In this document: piece by piece, positions 36,900 to 45,322 of the stretch
Position numbering within the stretch: position 1 is the stretch's first letter
Layout of the letters: every line of letters begins with the position of its first letter
Assembly: GCA_002295635.1 (NCBI GenBank)
Contig: DBHK01000015.1
Coordinates: 1-64,000 of the forward strand
DNA from: UBA830 sp002295635
GTDB taxonomy: Bacteria; Pseudomonadota; Alphaproteobacteria; MPNO01; UBA830
Reading direction: 5' to 3'
Length of the DNA stretch: 64,000 nt
Position numbers and translations under genes: made by a program
Notes under the pieces: model-generated
What the model was told of the DNA's origin: nothing
The model's database searches: none
Seen by the model: the letters and a program-made list of their open reading frames with translations, nothing else

Positions 36900-37292
36900 T
36901 TATTCTGCTGGCTGAAGTGCTTCAGAGGTAAAGTCAGCTGGAGAAGTAACCTCGAGAAGTTCTAGGTCATCCGACCAATCTAGTACGTCATGCTTGACAG
37001 CAGGAGGCTGAAGAATGCAGGTGCCCTGTTTGGCGACAACCTCACCCTTGCCCTCGTACCAGAACCGCATAGATCCTTTGAGGATATATACCATTTGGAA
37101 TTGAACCTCATTATGCCGATGAAGGCCGATACCTTCTTCCTCCCGATCGATAGCGCGGATGACGTGTGCATGGAATTTACCATCTGTTGCCTGCCTGATA
37201 CCCAAATCTCGATATTCGAAACATTTCCGCATTCCATCTCCAACGAACTTGGCATCTTCTACGTGGACAATCGAAAGTTTCTGATTTGACAT
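36900..37292 (-). CDS. single-domain cupin protein
   Basis: A 130-residue cupin with GLHRHNEVQFQMVYILKGSM around residues 56-75 (two metal-type His plus Gln) and PPAVKHDVLDW about residue 100 (third His). It is probably a metal-binding small-molecule enzyme or sensor. There is a strong GAGGGGG site before ATG 37292. It has no co-oriented neighbours, and its upstream side is a gene-poor stretch of about 530 bases. Confidence 0.8.
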   Translation of the reverse strand: MSNQKLSIVHVEDAKFVGDGMRKCFEYRDLGIRQATDGKFHAHVIRAIDREEEGIGLHRHNEVQFQMVYILKGSMRFWYEGKGEVVAKQGTCILQPPAVKHDVLDWSDDLELLEVTSPADFTSEALQPAE

Positions 37293-37821
37293 GTTTGTTT
37301 CCCCCTCTATGCCAACAATGGTCTATCCACCGGATGGTGAATTTGGCTGACCGATGAAGAGACGACTATCTGGCGAAACAAGCCAGACGTCAGCGTAAGC
37401 GAGCTCCTTTTCCCGGCTAGATATTATATTGGAACATTTTATTAAACACATTAATGACATCCTACCCCATGGAATTAATGGTTAAGTTGGTCGTAAAGAT
37501 ACGGGGTGCTATAGCGTTAGGATTGAAAACCATGCGAACAGGTTTTGGTATTGTATATTCTAATAATTTCATACGATTGTCCTAAGCAGTTTCCGGATGA
37601 AAAATAGCCTCCATCGACCCGGAGCAGTCATAGAGATTGGGTAAACCGCATCTAGCTCCGAAGTAAAGCGATACTCAGACAGAAAATTGAGATAGCTACC
37701 TGATCATACAAACGTTACTAATGATGCAAAACTCAATTATTACCTCCAGTGTAAGTATCTATGAGCGGGAACGTGTGAACCGCGTGACAGGTCGAGGTGG
37801 ATCAGCCACATTTGTCGTATA
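37293..37821. other. intergenic region, nothing recognised
   Basis: About 530 bases with no convincing gene on either strand. A 6-bp hairpin, TCTGGC/GCCAGA, spans 37369-37387. Promoters of the divergent cupin and membrane-protein genes should lie here. Confidence 0.45.
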
Positions 37822-38826
37822 ATGACTCAAAAAATTACAGACGATTATAACGCTTTTCTTGAGTTAGATAGAGAAGATGTGGACGAGGCCTTTCGTAGGG
37901 CAGTGAAGCAATATATCGTCTCCCGAAGACGGCAGGCAGCGAAGTTCACGCGGAAGCATTTCGGTTTAAGAGGGGCCCTTCGTCTGCATCGTTTGGCATT
38001 CGGAGCCGATCTCATTCGGGCACCTGTAAACCTAATGTTGGCGTTACCACACATCGTCAAATTATTGATTACTTCAGTACTTCAAAAGCTTGAGAAGGAC
38101 AGTGCGGCGGATCGCTTGCTTAAGATCCCTACACAGTTGGAGACGAGGGTAGCTCAAGAGGTTGAGTGGTTAATCTGGACCGAATTTCTCGAGCTTCCTT
38201 ATTCGGTAAATGGGCGAAAGTCCAATCGTGACGCGCTGGGGGAATTACTCGTTAGCCAGCCCGAAATTACAAAAGCGTTGAACGCTGCAAATGATTTAGC
38301 GCAGCTCCGTGGCCATTATGATTGGTCCAGCATTAAGCTCGAAGAGCTTTTATCCAGCTACACCGGAACCCGTGTTGCAGCGGCTGAAATCGTGACGGCG
38401 CTTAGTTCGGTAGGTGTGGGCGGGTTGATATTTCAGCAGCTGACCCCTACCGCCTTTACTCTTGGCCCAGCCCTTGCGGCGCTTGTGGCACATCAAGCGG
38501 CTATCTTTACATTTCCGCTAGGTACTGCGGTGGGTGGGCTCTGGTATGGCCTGTTCACCGTCGACCCTTCTTGGGGTTTGATTGCCGGAGTAACAATGGG
38601 GCTGCTGTTAATATCATCGATCGGTGCCGCCTTTGCAGGGGTCGTGGCGGACCCGGTGCAACGTTCTCTCGGTATTCACTACCGCAGGCTCAACAAATTA
38701 GTTGATTCCTTGGAAGCTGATCTCTTGAGAGGAGAGGACCTTGGATTTAAAGTTCGTGCTCATTATGTTGCGAGGATATTCGATGTTTTCGAGGCTATCC
38801 GGCTAACCTTACGATCTTCCATTTAA
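37822..38826 (+). CDS. uncharacterised membrane protein (DUF6635-like)
   Basis: A 334-residue protein with a charged N-terminal half and two to four hydrophobic segments: IVTALSSVGVGGLIFQQLTP (about 192-212), FTLGPALAALVAHQAAIFTF, GTAVGGLWYGLF, and WGLIAGVTMGLLLISSIGAA (about 250-270). The N-terminal region (FRRAVKQYIVSRRRQAAKFT) is basic and helical. It resembles proteins filed as DUF6635, with no known function. The composition is normal for the neighbourhood. It converges with the MCD-like gene. Confidence 0.7.
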   Translation: MTQKITDDYNAFLELDREDVDEAFRRAVKQYIVSRRRQAAKFTRKHFGLRGALRLHRLAFGADLIRAPVNLMLALPHIVKLLITSVLQKLEKDSAADRLLKIPTQLETRVAQEVEWLIWTEFLELPYSVNGRKSNRDALGELLVSQPEITKALNAANDLAQLRGHYDWSSIKLEELLSSYTGTRVAAAEIVTALSSVGVGGLIFQQLTPTAFTLGPALAALVAHQAAIFTFPLGTAVGGLWYGLFTVDPSWGLIAGVTMGLLLISSIGAAFAGVVADPVQRSLGIHYRRLNKLVDSLEADLLRGEDLGFKVRAHYVARIFDVFEAIRLTLRSSI

Positions 38827-38902
38827 AGTAAGTAATATCCATTAAAGGTCGTCACGAAATTCAGAACAAATTAAACAAATTTGAAACGCTCGAATACTTG
38901 TT

Positions 38903-39361
38903 TCATTTGGCAGCGGCTTGTAGGTCCCTAATATCCTGACAAACTTCTTCCGGCACAATTGCACCGATTGTGTTCAGAAAATCTTTTCCGTTAGAGGTTG
39001 TATCCAAATGCGCCAATAGGCGACGCCGGGGCGTTTCGAACATATCAAGAACGGCGAGCTTACTCTCTGACCCGCCGAAAAGCTCCGCTTCTTCGATTTC
39101 GGAATACTGCTCTCCCGTAGATTGGCCAGCGTCGTCATTCAGCCCAGCAACAAGACTAGCAAAAATCCGTTTTCCCACCGGGGAAAGAGAATGAAACAAA
39201 TTAGTTAAAGCTTCTGCGCGTCGAGCATTTTTTAATGATCCACCTTTCCGGTTAGCGCAGTCTTTCAGTTCTGACAGAAGCCTCGCTCTTTCTTCTTCGG
39301 GAAGGTCAAGCGAGAATGACAAATGAGGAGTTTTTTTTCTGAAGATTCGCCAGAATATCAT
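38903..39361 (-). CDS. stand-alone malonyl-CoA decarboxylase N-domain-like protein
   Basis: A 152-residue protein that resembles only the helical N-terminal domain of malonyl-CoA decarboxylase. The region LFHSLSPVGKRIFASLVAGL matches the family's alanine- and leucine-rich helix, and ETPRRRLLAHLDTTSNGKDF corresponds to the EPPRxxLLxxxNxxPxGxxF motif. The catalytic acetyltransferase-like C-domain is missing, and the sequence after the stop belongs to a gene on the other strand. It is either a truncated gene or a separate helical protein. The resemblance is by eye and moderate. Confidence 0.5.
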   Translation of the reverse strand: MIFWRIFRKKTPHLSFSLDLPEEERARLLSELKDCANRKGGSLKNARRAEALTNLFHSLSPVGKRIFASLVAGLNDDAGQSTGEQYSEIEEAELFGGSESKLAVLDMFETPRRRLLAHLDTTSNGKDFLNTIGAIVPEEVCQDIRDLQAAAK

Positions 39362-39391
39362 GGTTATTCTCTTAATGAGATTGTCCGGTCG

Positions 39392-40252
39392 TTAAATCGC
39401 AATATCGTCTGCCTCTAACGGCACCCCTTCTACCATGGTCCGGCGCAGCATTCGTGGCTCGCCTGCGGGAAAATTCCTTCGTGCATGGGTGATACTGCGG
39501 TTATCCATCATGACCAAGTCACCGGCCTCCCATTTGTGTTCGAAGATGATTTCTTCGTCATCCTGAAAGGTGAATAGTTCGTTCAAAAGCGCATCACTCT
39601 CGGCTGCAGGTATTCCTTCTACGCGTGCGGTCATCAAAGGACTCACATAAAGGGCTCTGCGGCCCGTATCGGGATGACGTATTACCAGCGGGTGAACCCA
39701 ATGGTTGATATTCGAGATATCCTGGTCAAGGGCGACACGTCCGGTGCTCGCATAATCATATATGTTTAGGCCCTTAAGCTCTTCAATTTGTTTTTTCATC
39801 TCATCGCTCAACCGATCGAATGCCATAAACATGTTTGCAAACGCGGTTTCACCACCGGTTGAAGTGACAGATATGCCGTATAATACGGTCGCGGCGTATG
39901 GAATTTCTTGGAAACTACCATCGTGATGAAACCAAACTTCACCATCTCCAAACGAACCAAGAGGTTTGCCATCCTCTGTTAGATTAGTCACGATGTGTAC
40001 GGCACCGTTATAAGCGCTGTCACCGTCGTTTGCGCGTTGATTTGCTGGTTTGCCACGTACTGCAATCCCCCCCATTGCATTACAAAACTTGATTTGATCA
40101 TCAGCCTCCATGTTTTGATCACGAATAGCGATCACACCGTATTCAAGAAATGCATTTCGTATGGAGTTCGCATTTTCTGGAGAAAGATCAGTCTTTAAAT
40201 CTATACCAGTTACTACTGCGCCGCCGGCGGGGGAAATCGGATCGATTTGCAT
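39392..40252 (-). CDS. TauD/TfdA family Fe(II)/2-oxoglutarate dioxygenase
   Basis: A 286-residue dioxygenase of the taurine/2,4-D type. The iron ligands are H109 and D111 in WFHHDGSF and H256 in SITHARR; the 2-oxoglutarate contact Arg lies in RMLRRTMVEG (270/271). FANMFMAFDRL and KPLGSFGDGEVW fit the family. It hydroxylates a substrate with loss of a sulfonate, aryloxy or amine group, or simply oxidises it; the substrate is not readable. The start at 40252 (MQIDPIS) is preferred over one 12 codons earlier. It is followed at lower coordinates by the MCD-like gene, 30 bases away. Confidence 0.88.
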   Translation of the reverse strand: MQIDPISPAGGAVVTGIDLKTDLSPENANSIRNAFLEYGVIAIRDQNMEADDQIKFCNAMGGIAVRGKPANQRANDGDSAYNGAVHIVTNLTEDGKPLGSFGDGEVWFHHDGSFQEIPYAATVLYGISVTSTGGETAFANMFMAFDRLSDEMKKQIEELKGLNIYDYASTGRVALDQDISNINHWVHPLVIRHPDTGRRALYVSPLMTARVEGIPAAESDALLNELFTFQDDEEIIFEHKWEAGDLVMMDNRSITHARRNFPAGEPRMLRRTMVEGVPLEADDIAI

Positions 40253-40277
40253 ATCTTCTAGCCTTCTGTGCATAGAT

Positions 40278-40478
40278 ATGCCAGACATTAGAATCGAAGA
40301 CCTAGCTGTGACAAGTCAGGAAAAAAATATAGCCGATGCGGCGAATGATAATGGATTTTTCTTCTTTTATCGTTCTAAAATTCCACGACCTGTCGCCACT
40401 CCCGACTATTTACATTTTTTGTCTATAAGTGTTCGGGAGAGAGGCGTGGTGGCCGGCGTACCATGGGCCCAATTATGA
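40278..40478 (+). pseudogene. possible N-terminal remnant of an IPNS-like dioxygenase
   Basis: A 66-codon frame begins MPDIRIEDLAVTSQEK and continues IADAANDNGFFFFYR. This recalls the N-terminal DIOX_N segment of isopenicillin-N-synthase-like enzymes (PVIDL...A.A....GFFY). The rest shows no family pattern, and no Shine-Dalgarno site is seen. Weak evidence; it may be a chance frame. Confidence 0.2.
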
Positions 40479-40569
40479 AAAATTTTTCTTCGGAGAGCCG
40501 AAAATTTTTCTTTAACATATGTGAAACGAGCATTTTTACTGGCTAAGGGGAACAAGTTCTCCTAGGCAC

Positions 40570-41778
40570 TCAGTACTGACCCTGAGGTTCTAGGCCTAGC
40601 AGATGTTGTCCGTACATAGAGGTAAGAGCATCCCAATTAAAACTAATATGATGGGCGATTGCGTGGACATCACGCCAAGCTCTTTGTATGTGCTGCGAAG
40701 CATGGATACCATTACCCCCGACGGCGCCAAAGAGTTCATCAAGACCTGTGACCGATAACTCTACCGTTTTGGCTTGGGTCAGCCTGTTATCGAGCCGAGC
40801 GGTCATGCCAAGGATTTCTCCTTTGTCCATCACTGCAGCACGTGTTTCCTCTATCTGGGAGAATAGCATTGCTTTTGCCGCTTTAAGGTTTGCAACTGCT
40901 CGCCCAACACGCATCTGGACGGCTTGAAAATCTCGGACCTTGTTTCCACCTAGAACGACGGCACCGCGGGTTGTGCGCCCCTCCATGGCATCAAGGAACA
41001 TATCGACGGCCCCATTTAATGCGCCCACAGCCGGTGTGGAAATACCGTAGGCAACGAGCGATAGAATAGGATAACGATATAGGCGATTTTGAAGCACTTG
41101 GTATCCCGGAGAATTTCCTGAAACCAGCTCGGAAAATGTGACTCGGCGGTGTGCCGGAATGAAAAGGTCGTTGCATACAATGGTTTTGGAACCGGTCCCT
41201 TTCAAGCCCATCACATGCCAATTATCGTCGATCTTGAAGTCCGATTTGGGAACGATGGTAAAGCCAGGATCTGATGGGCCGTTGTCATCGTTGGCTGGAA
41301 AAAAAACTCCCAAGATTGCCCAGTCCGATACATCCACACCACTTGAAAAATGGAATTCTCCCGTAAGTCGATAACCACCGTCTACTATAGTCATCTGTCC
41401 CGCTGGTGCGTATGAGCCGCATATCATAGGGCTTGCATTTTCCCCCCAAATCTCATCATGAGTTTCGGCAGGAAACTGCGCTACTAGCCATTGATGCACA
41501 ATACCGAGGCCACACACCCACCCTGTTGAGGCGTCAGCGGACGACCATTCAAGGGAGATCCGGGTCGCGGTTGCACTATCAAATTCCAGTCCGCCGAATT
41601 TCTTCGGCAGAAAAATTCGTAAAAAGTCTTTGGCGCAAACTTCTTGAACGAAATCCCTAGAAATCCCCCGATTTTTTTCAACCTCGCCAGCAGATCGGGA
41701 TATCTGAGGCCGCATTTCAATTGCACGTTGAATGAGCTGCTCAGGGGTAACATCAGAGAGGTTTTGAACGGTACCCAT
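40570..41778 (-). CDS. acyl-CoA-dehydrogenase-fold flavin monooxygenase (HsaA/HpaB group)
   Basis: A 402-residue protein of the acyl-CoA dehydrogenase fold. It resembles the two-component flavin hydroxylases (HsaA, HpaH-type C2 oxygenases) rather than true dehydrogenases. Features are LRIFLPKKFGGLEFDSATAT, SSADASTGWVCGLGIVHQW, RLTGEFHFSSGVDVSDWAI and VMGLKGTGSKTIVCNDLFIP. The usual acyl-CoA dehydrogenase catalytic Glu region is not evident. It needs reduced flavin from a partner reductase, which is not adjacent. AGGAAT lies six bases before the ATG, and a perfect palindrome sits 50 bases upstream (41828-41842). Confidence 0.82.
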   Translation of the reverse strand: MGTVQNLSDVTPEQLIQRAIEMRPQISRSAGEVEKNRGISRDFVQEVCAKDFLRIFLPKKFGGLEFDSATATRISLEWSSADASTGWVCGLGIVHQWLVAQFPAETHDEIWGENASPMICGSYAPAGQMTIVDGGYRLTGEFHFSSGVDVSDWAILGVFFPANDDNGPSDPGFTIVPKSDFKIDDNWHVMGLKGTGSKTIVCNDLFIPAHRRVTFSELVSGNSPGYQVLQNRLYRYPILSLVAYGISTPAVGALNGAVDMFLDAMEGRTTRGAVVLGGNKVRDFQAVQMRVGRAVANLKAAKAMLFSQIEETRAAVMDKGEILGMTARLDNRLTQAKTVELSVTGLDELFGAVGGNGIHASQHIQRAWRDVHAIAHHISFNWDALTSMYGQHLLGLEPQGQY

Positions 41779-41827
41779 TTCAGATTCCTAGCGGACCCAC
41801 AATTTACATTTTGTCATCTGAAAGTGT

Positions 41828-41842
41828 TTTGTTGTCAACAAA
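41828..41842. promoter_or_regulatory. perfect 7-1-7 palindrome upstream of the flavin monooxygenase
   Basis: TTTGTTG T CAACAAA at 41828-41842, 50 bases before the monooxygenase start and about 120 bases before thrH. Perfect palindromes of this size near a promoter usually bind a dimeric repressor; the regulator is unknown, and no regulator gene is adjacent. Confidence 0.4.
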
Positions 41843-41963
41843 GAATTGTCTGCTGAATATGGTATTTTATTTTCTAGGTCGGGATAATCCTCTTGAAAAC
41901 AAATGGTTCATGCGAGTATGACTTGAAATCATGAATGTTATAAATCCCGAATTGTGACCGGAC

Positions 41964-42641
41964 ATGGTTAGTTGGGCGGGTAAACTAAACGGGCGGGTAG
42001 ATCCTTTGAAAATCGTTTGTCTCGACATGGAAGGGGTGATTACGCCCGAAATCTGGATCGAACTTGCGGAACGTACCGGAATAGATGAACTGCGGCGTAC
42101 TACACGGGATGAGCCAAATTACGGCGTACTGATGGACTATCGCCTAGACATACTTGATCGGTATCGCATCGGGCTAGAGGCACTTAAACCAATTATCAAC
42201 GGAATAGAACCGTTGCCTGGCGCGCTAGACTTTCTCGATTCAATTCGGAGAGAATACCAACTCGTAATTCTATCGGACACTTTCTACGAGTTTGTTGGCC
42301 CGCTAATGGCCAAGATGGGTCATCCGACGCTCTTCTGTCATCGCCTTATGGTTGATACGGACGGAAAACTTTCGGGATATCAGTTGCGCTTACCGGACCA
42401 TAAGCGTTTGGCCGTTAAAGCATTCAAGGGACTGAATTTCTTCACCTGCGCCGCCGGGGATTCATATAACGATACCCGAATGCTGGAGGAAGCCGATGCC
42501 GGTTTCTTATTCTGCCCGCCACAGAACGTGATTGATGAATTTCCCCAGTTCTCGGTCTTCACAGAGTATGACCGGCTGCTGTCACAAATCGACGCTTCAG
42601 TGACTCTGGATTTCAAGCCCGATCAACCTATATCTGCTTGA
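41964..42641 (+). CDS. thrH: phosphoserine phosphatase / homoserine phosphotransferase
   Basis: A HAD-superfamily protein of 225 residues matching ThrH along its length. The nucleophile motif is CLDMEGVITPEIW, with D21 and a Glu two residues on, the DxE of ThrH. Motif II is VILSDTFYEF and motif III/IV is AAGDSYNDTRML. ENVIREFPQF appears as QNVIDEFPQF. It dephosphorylates phosphoserine and can transfer phosphate to homoserine. The family usually begins right at the MxIxCLDLEG segment, so a TTG at 42006 is an alternative start. The stop is 17 bases before ispG, on the same strand. Confidence 0.9.
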   Translation: MVSWAGKLNGRVDPLKIVCLDMEGVITPEIWIELAERTGIDELRRTTRDEPNYGVLMDYRLDILDRYRIGLEALKPIINGIEPLPGALDFLDSIRREYQLVILSDTFYEFVGPLMAKMGHPTLFCHRLMVDTDGKLSGYQLRLPDHKRLAVKAFKGLNFFTCAAGDSYNDTRMLEEADAGFLFCPPQNVIDEFPQFSVFTEYDRLLSQIDASVTLDFKPDQPISA

Positions 42642-42657
42642 GAGCGACGGAGTAATT

Positions 42658-43893
42658 ATGAACGAGAAAAACACTTCCGTCTTTCCTATCCGCCGCAAGA
42701 GCGTCGCGGTCGATGTAGGTGGTGTCACGATGGGCGGTGGGTCCCCGGTCGTTGTTCAGTCGATGACTAATACCGACACCGCCGACGTCGATTCTACCGT
42801 CGAACAGGTGGCGGCTTTGGCCAAGGCAGGTTCCGAAGTTGTGCGGATCACTGTAGATAGGGATGAATCTGCTAAAGCGGTCCCATATATCCGAGATAGG
42901 CTGACACTAATGGGGATCGACACACCATTGGTGGGGGATTTCCACTATATTGGGCACAAGTTATTAACCGAAAACCCAGCCTGCGCGGAGGCACTAGCAA
43001 AATACAGGATAAATCCGGGAAACGTAGGTTTTCGGGAAAAACGCGACACTCAATACAGCACTCTGATCGAGATTGCGAACAAATACGAAAAACCGGTCCG
43101 TATCGGCGTTAATTGGGGCTCGCTTGATCAGGATCTTCTGACCAAAATGATGGACGCAAACACCATTTCAGATGACCCGAAAGACGCCGCTCAGGTTACC
43201 CGCGACGCGATGGTAATGTCGGGCTTGTTGTCGGCGGAGCGTGCGGAGAACCTTGGAATGCCGCGTAACCGGATCATTATCTCGGCGAAAGTTTCCGCCG
43301 TGCAAGATCTTATCACCGTTTACCGTGATTTGGCGTCACGCTGCGATTATGCGCTTCATCTAGGTTTGACCGAAGCAGGGATGGGTACAAAGGGTGTGGT
43401 GGCATCCTCCGCCGCCATGGGCATCCTTCTTCAGGAGGGCATAGGCGATACGATCCGTATTTCGTTGACCCCGGAACCCGGCGGAGACCGCACCCGCGAA
43501 GTAATTGTTGCGCAGGAATTGCTCCAGACGATGGGGCTTCGGTCGTTTGTTCCTCTAGTAGCGGCATGCCCGGGTTGCGGGCGGACGACGTCAACCGTTT
43601 TTCAGGAACTGGCCCAGAGCATTCAGGGACATATCCGTGACCGCATGTCCGAATGGTGTGAGAGATATACCGGGGTTGAGGAGCTCAAAGTCGCTGTGAT
43701 GGGGTGTATAGTAAACGGTCCCGGCGAATCTAAGCATGCTGACATTGGTATTAGTCTTCCTGGTACCGGCGAGGACCCGGCGGCACCAGTTTTTATTGAC
43801 GGAAAGAAAAAAATGACGCTACGCGGTCCTCGGATCACAGACGAATTTCGCGACCTTATAGAGGATTACGTGGAAAAGCGCTACGGCCAGTAA
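42658..43893 (+). CDS. ispG: 4-hydroxy-3-methylbut-2-en-1-yl diphosphate synthase
   Basis: Complete IspG of 411 residues, the penultimate enzyme of the MEP isoprenoid pathway. It reduces MEcPP to HMBPP with a [4Fe-4S] cluster and reduced flavodoxin or ferredoxin. VVVQSMTNTDTADV opens the TIM barrel; the cluster cysteines are C304 and C307 (CPGCGRT) and C350 (GCIVNGPGE), with E357 in NGPGES. GGAG is six bases before the ATG. It sits between thrH and nfu; Nfu is a cluster carrier, so the pairing with a [4Fe-4S] enzyme makes sense. Confidence 0.96.
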   Translation: MNEKNTSVFPIRRKSVAVDVGGVTMGGGSPVVVQSMTNTDTADVDSTVEQVAALAKAGSEVVRITVDRDESAKAVPYIRDRLTLMGIDTPLVGDFHYIGHKLLTENPACAEALAKYRINPGNVGFREKRDTQYSTLIEIANKYEKPVRIGVNWGSLDQDLLTKMMDANTISDDPKDAAQVTRDAMVMSGLLSAERAENLGMPRNRIIISAKVSAVQDLITVYRDLASRCDYALHLGLTEAGMGTKGVVASSAAMGILLQEGIGDTIRISLTPEPGGDRTREVIVAQELLQTMGLRSFVPLVAACPGCGRTTSTVFQELAQSIQGHIRDRMSEWCERYTGVEELKVAVMGCIVNGPGESKHADIGISLPGTGEDPAAPVFIDGKKKMTLRGPRITDEFRDLIEDYVEKRYGQ

Positions 43894-43997
43894 AATGGGT
43901 TCTATATGAAAAATTTCTATCACTCACTAACCTAGGAGTATAACAATACGGGTTGCCTCAAGGGCGACAAGTGTATAGCAGTAAATTAATAAGTAGC

Positions 43998-44813
43998 ATG
44001 TTTATCCAGACTCATCCCACAGACGACCCTGCACTAATGCGGTTCATACCGGGCGAACCGGTTCTGCCAGTCGGCCACGAGCCTGTCAGCGAGATGGAAG
44101 CGTCACTTCTTTCTCCTCTGGCGCGGCGGCTGCTTCGGATTGAGGGGGTAGAGGGGGTATCTCTATCACTTGATGACGTAACCTTGCGTCGCGGAGATAG
44201 TAGCGAATGGTACATCTTAAAACCTGCTGTCCTGGGAGCGATAATGGAACACTACGGGTCGGGGGAACCCGTAATCTCAGAAAAGGTCGTATTGAGTATT
44301 CTAGACTTACTCGATGACCGCATTCGCCCAGCGATCGAAGCCTACGGCGGTGAGGTGCTATTTAAGAAATTCGCGAACGGTACGCTAACTTTGGAACTAA
44401 TTGGCGGCGGGGGAGCGCAGAAGCGAGAGATGATGACAAATATTATCACTCATCATTTGTCTGACGTAGAGAGCGTGACGTGGGTGGGCGAACCGCCCGC
44501 ATCGGATATTCCCGACTGGGTCTTTAATGGAGGTGACGAGCCGCCGACTGGACCCGAGGCGGAAGCTGTCATGGAGTTTCTTGATCAAAGAATTAATCCA
44601 TCGGTTGCCGCCCATGGTGGGCGGATAACGCTGATTGATGTGACTGATCATGTTGCCTACGTGAAGATGGAGGGTGGCTGCCAAGGCTGTTCTTCCTCGG
44701 CTGTAACGCTGCAGCAGGGTGTTCAGAATGCGATTATAGCCGAAGTACCAAGTATACAGGGGGTCGTAGACGTGACGGACCACTCCGAGGGGGTAAATCC
44801 CTTCTTTGGCTGA
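43998..44813 (+). CDS. Nfu iron-sulfur carrier with an extra degenerate Nfu domain
   Basis: A 271-residue protein with three parts. Residues 1-87 are the Nfu_N domain (MFIQTHPTDDPALMRFIPGE ... KPAVLGAIMEHY). Residues 98-165 resemble a NifU C-terminal domain (LLDDRIRPAIEAYGGEVLFK) in which the cluster cysteines are replaced (GGGGAQKREMM). Residues 187-262 form a second, intact NifU domain with C228 and C231 in GGCQGCSSSA. The usual bacterial Nfu has only one such domain after Nfu_N (about 185 residues). It transfers [4Fe-4S] clusters to target proteins; IspG directly upstream is one likely client. The start MFIQ at 43998 is the family start. Confidence 0.9.
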   Translation: MFIQTHPTDDPALMRFIPGEPVLPVGHEPVSEMEASLLSPLARRLLRIEGVEGVSLSLDDVTLRRGDSSEWYILKPAVLGAIMEHYGSGEPVISEKVVLSILDLLDDRIRPAIEAYGGEVLFKKFANGTLTLELIGGGGAQKREMMTNIITHHLSDVESVTWVGEPPASDIPDWVFNGGDEPPTGPEAEAVMEFLDQRINPSVAAHGGRITLIDVTDHVAYVKMEGGCQGCSSSAVTLQQGVQNAIIAEVPSIQGVVDVTDHSEGVNPFFG

Positions 44814-45322
44814 TGCCTATATTTTTTACTGCTCAGCGTTGTCACTATGATTAGGATGCTCGCGTACCGTTCTTAGCGTTATACCGGCTTTGTGGGCTTT
44901 GGGTAACGGATAGAAATGCCTATAAAGCGAGGGCTGGGCGGATTTCGGTCGATCAGAAAATCCGAACCAACATGATCACCTAGCACCGCACCTTATTACA
45001 GGGACCGGTGACAACATCAAAACCGGATCTGACAATTTCGATGGGAGATAGCCCACGCCTTATCGACCGGAAGACTCAGGACGTGCCCCGTTACCAGACG
45101 GATTTACGCCGCTCACCGCCATTGGTCTTAATCAGAGTATTGCGCAGCGTGGAATGGCAGTGGGCTCTCTTGATATCGTAGAAATACCCGCTGGGTGGGA
45201 AGTCCGGCAGTGGCTACCTATCCACCCCGTCAAAACGCCGGACAACTATACTCCGACCTCAACAGACAAATGATATAATCGCTATCGATGCGTATCGAGT
45301 GCTGGCTTTCCATACCCGAATA
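44814..45322. other. intergenic region with an unassigned open stretch
   Basis: About 500 bases between the convergent nfu and korB genes with no recognised gene. An open frame without a stop runs from 45052 to 45273 on the plus strand (IVEIPAGWEVRQWLPIHPV near its end; ATG at 45154). It looks peptide-like but matches no family I know. It may be the tail of a decayed gene. Confidence 0.35.
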
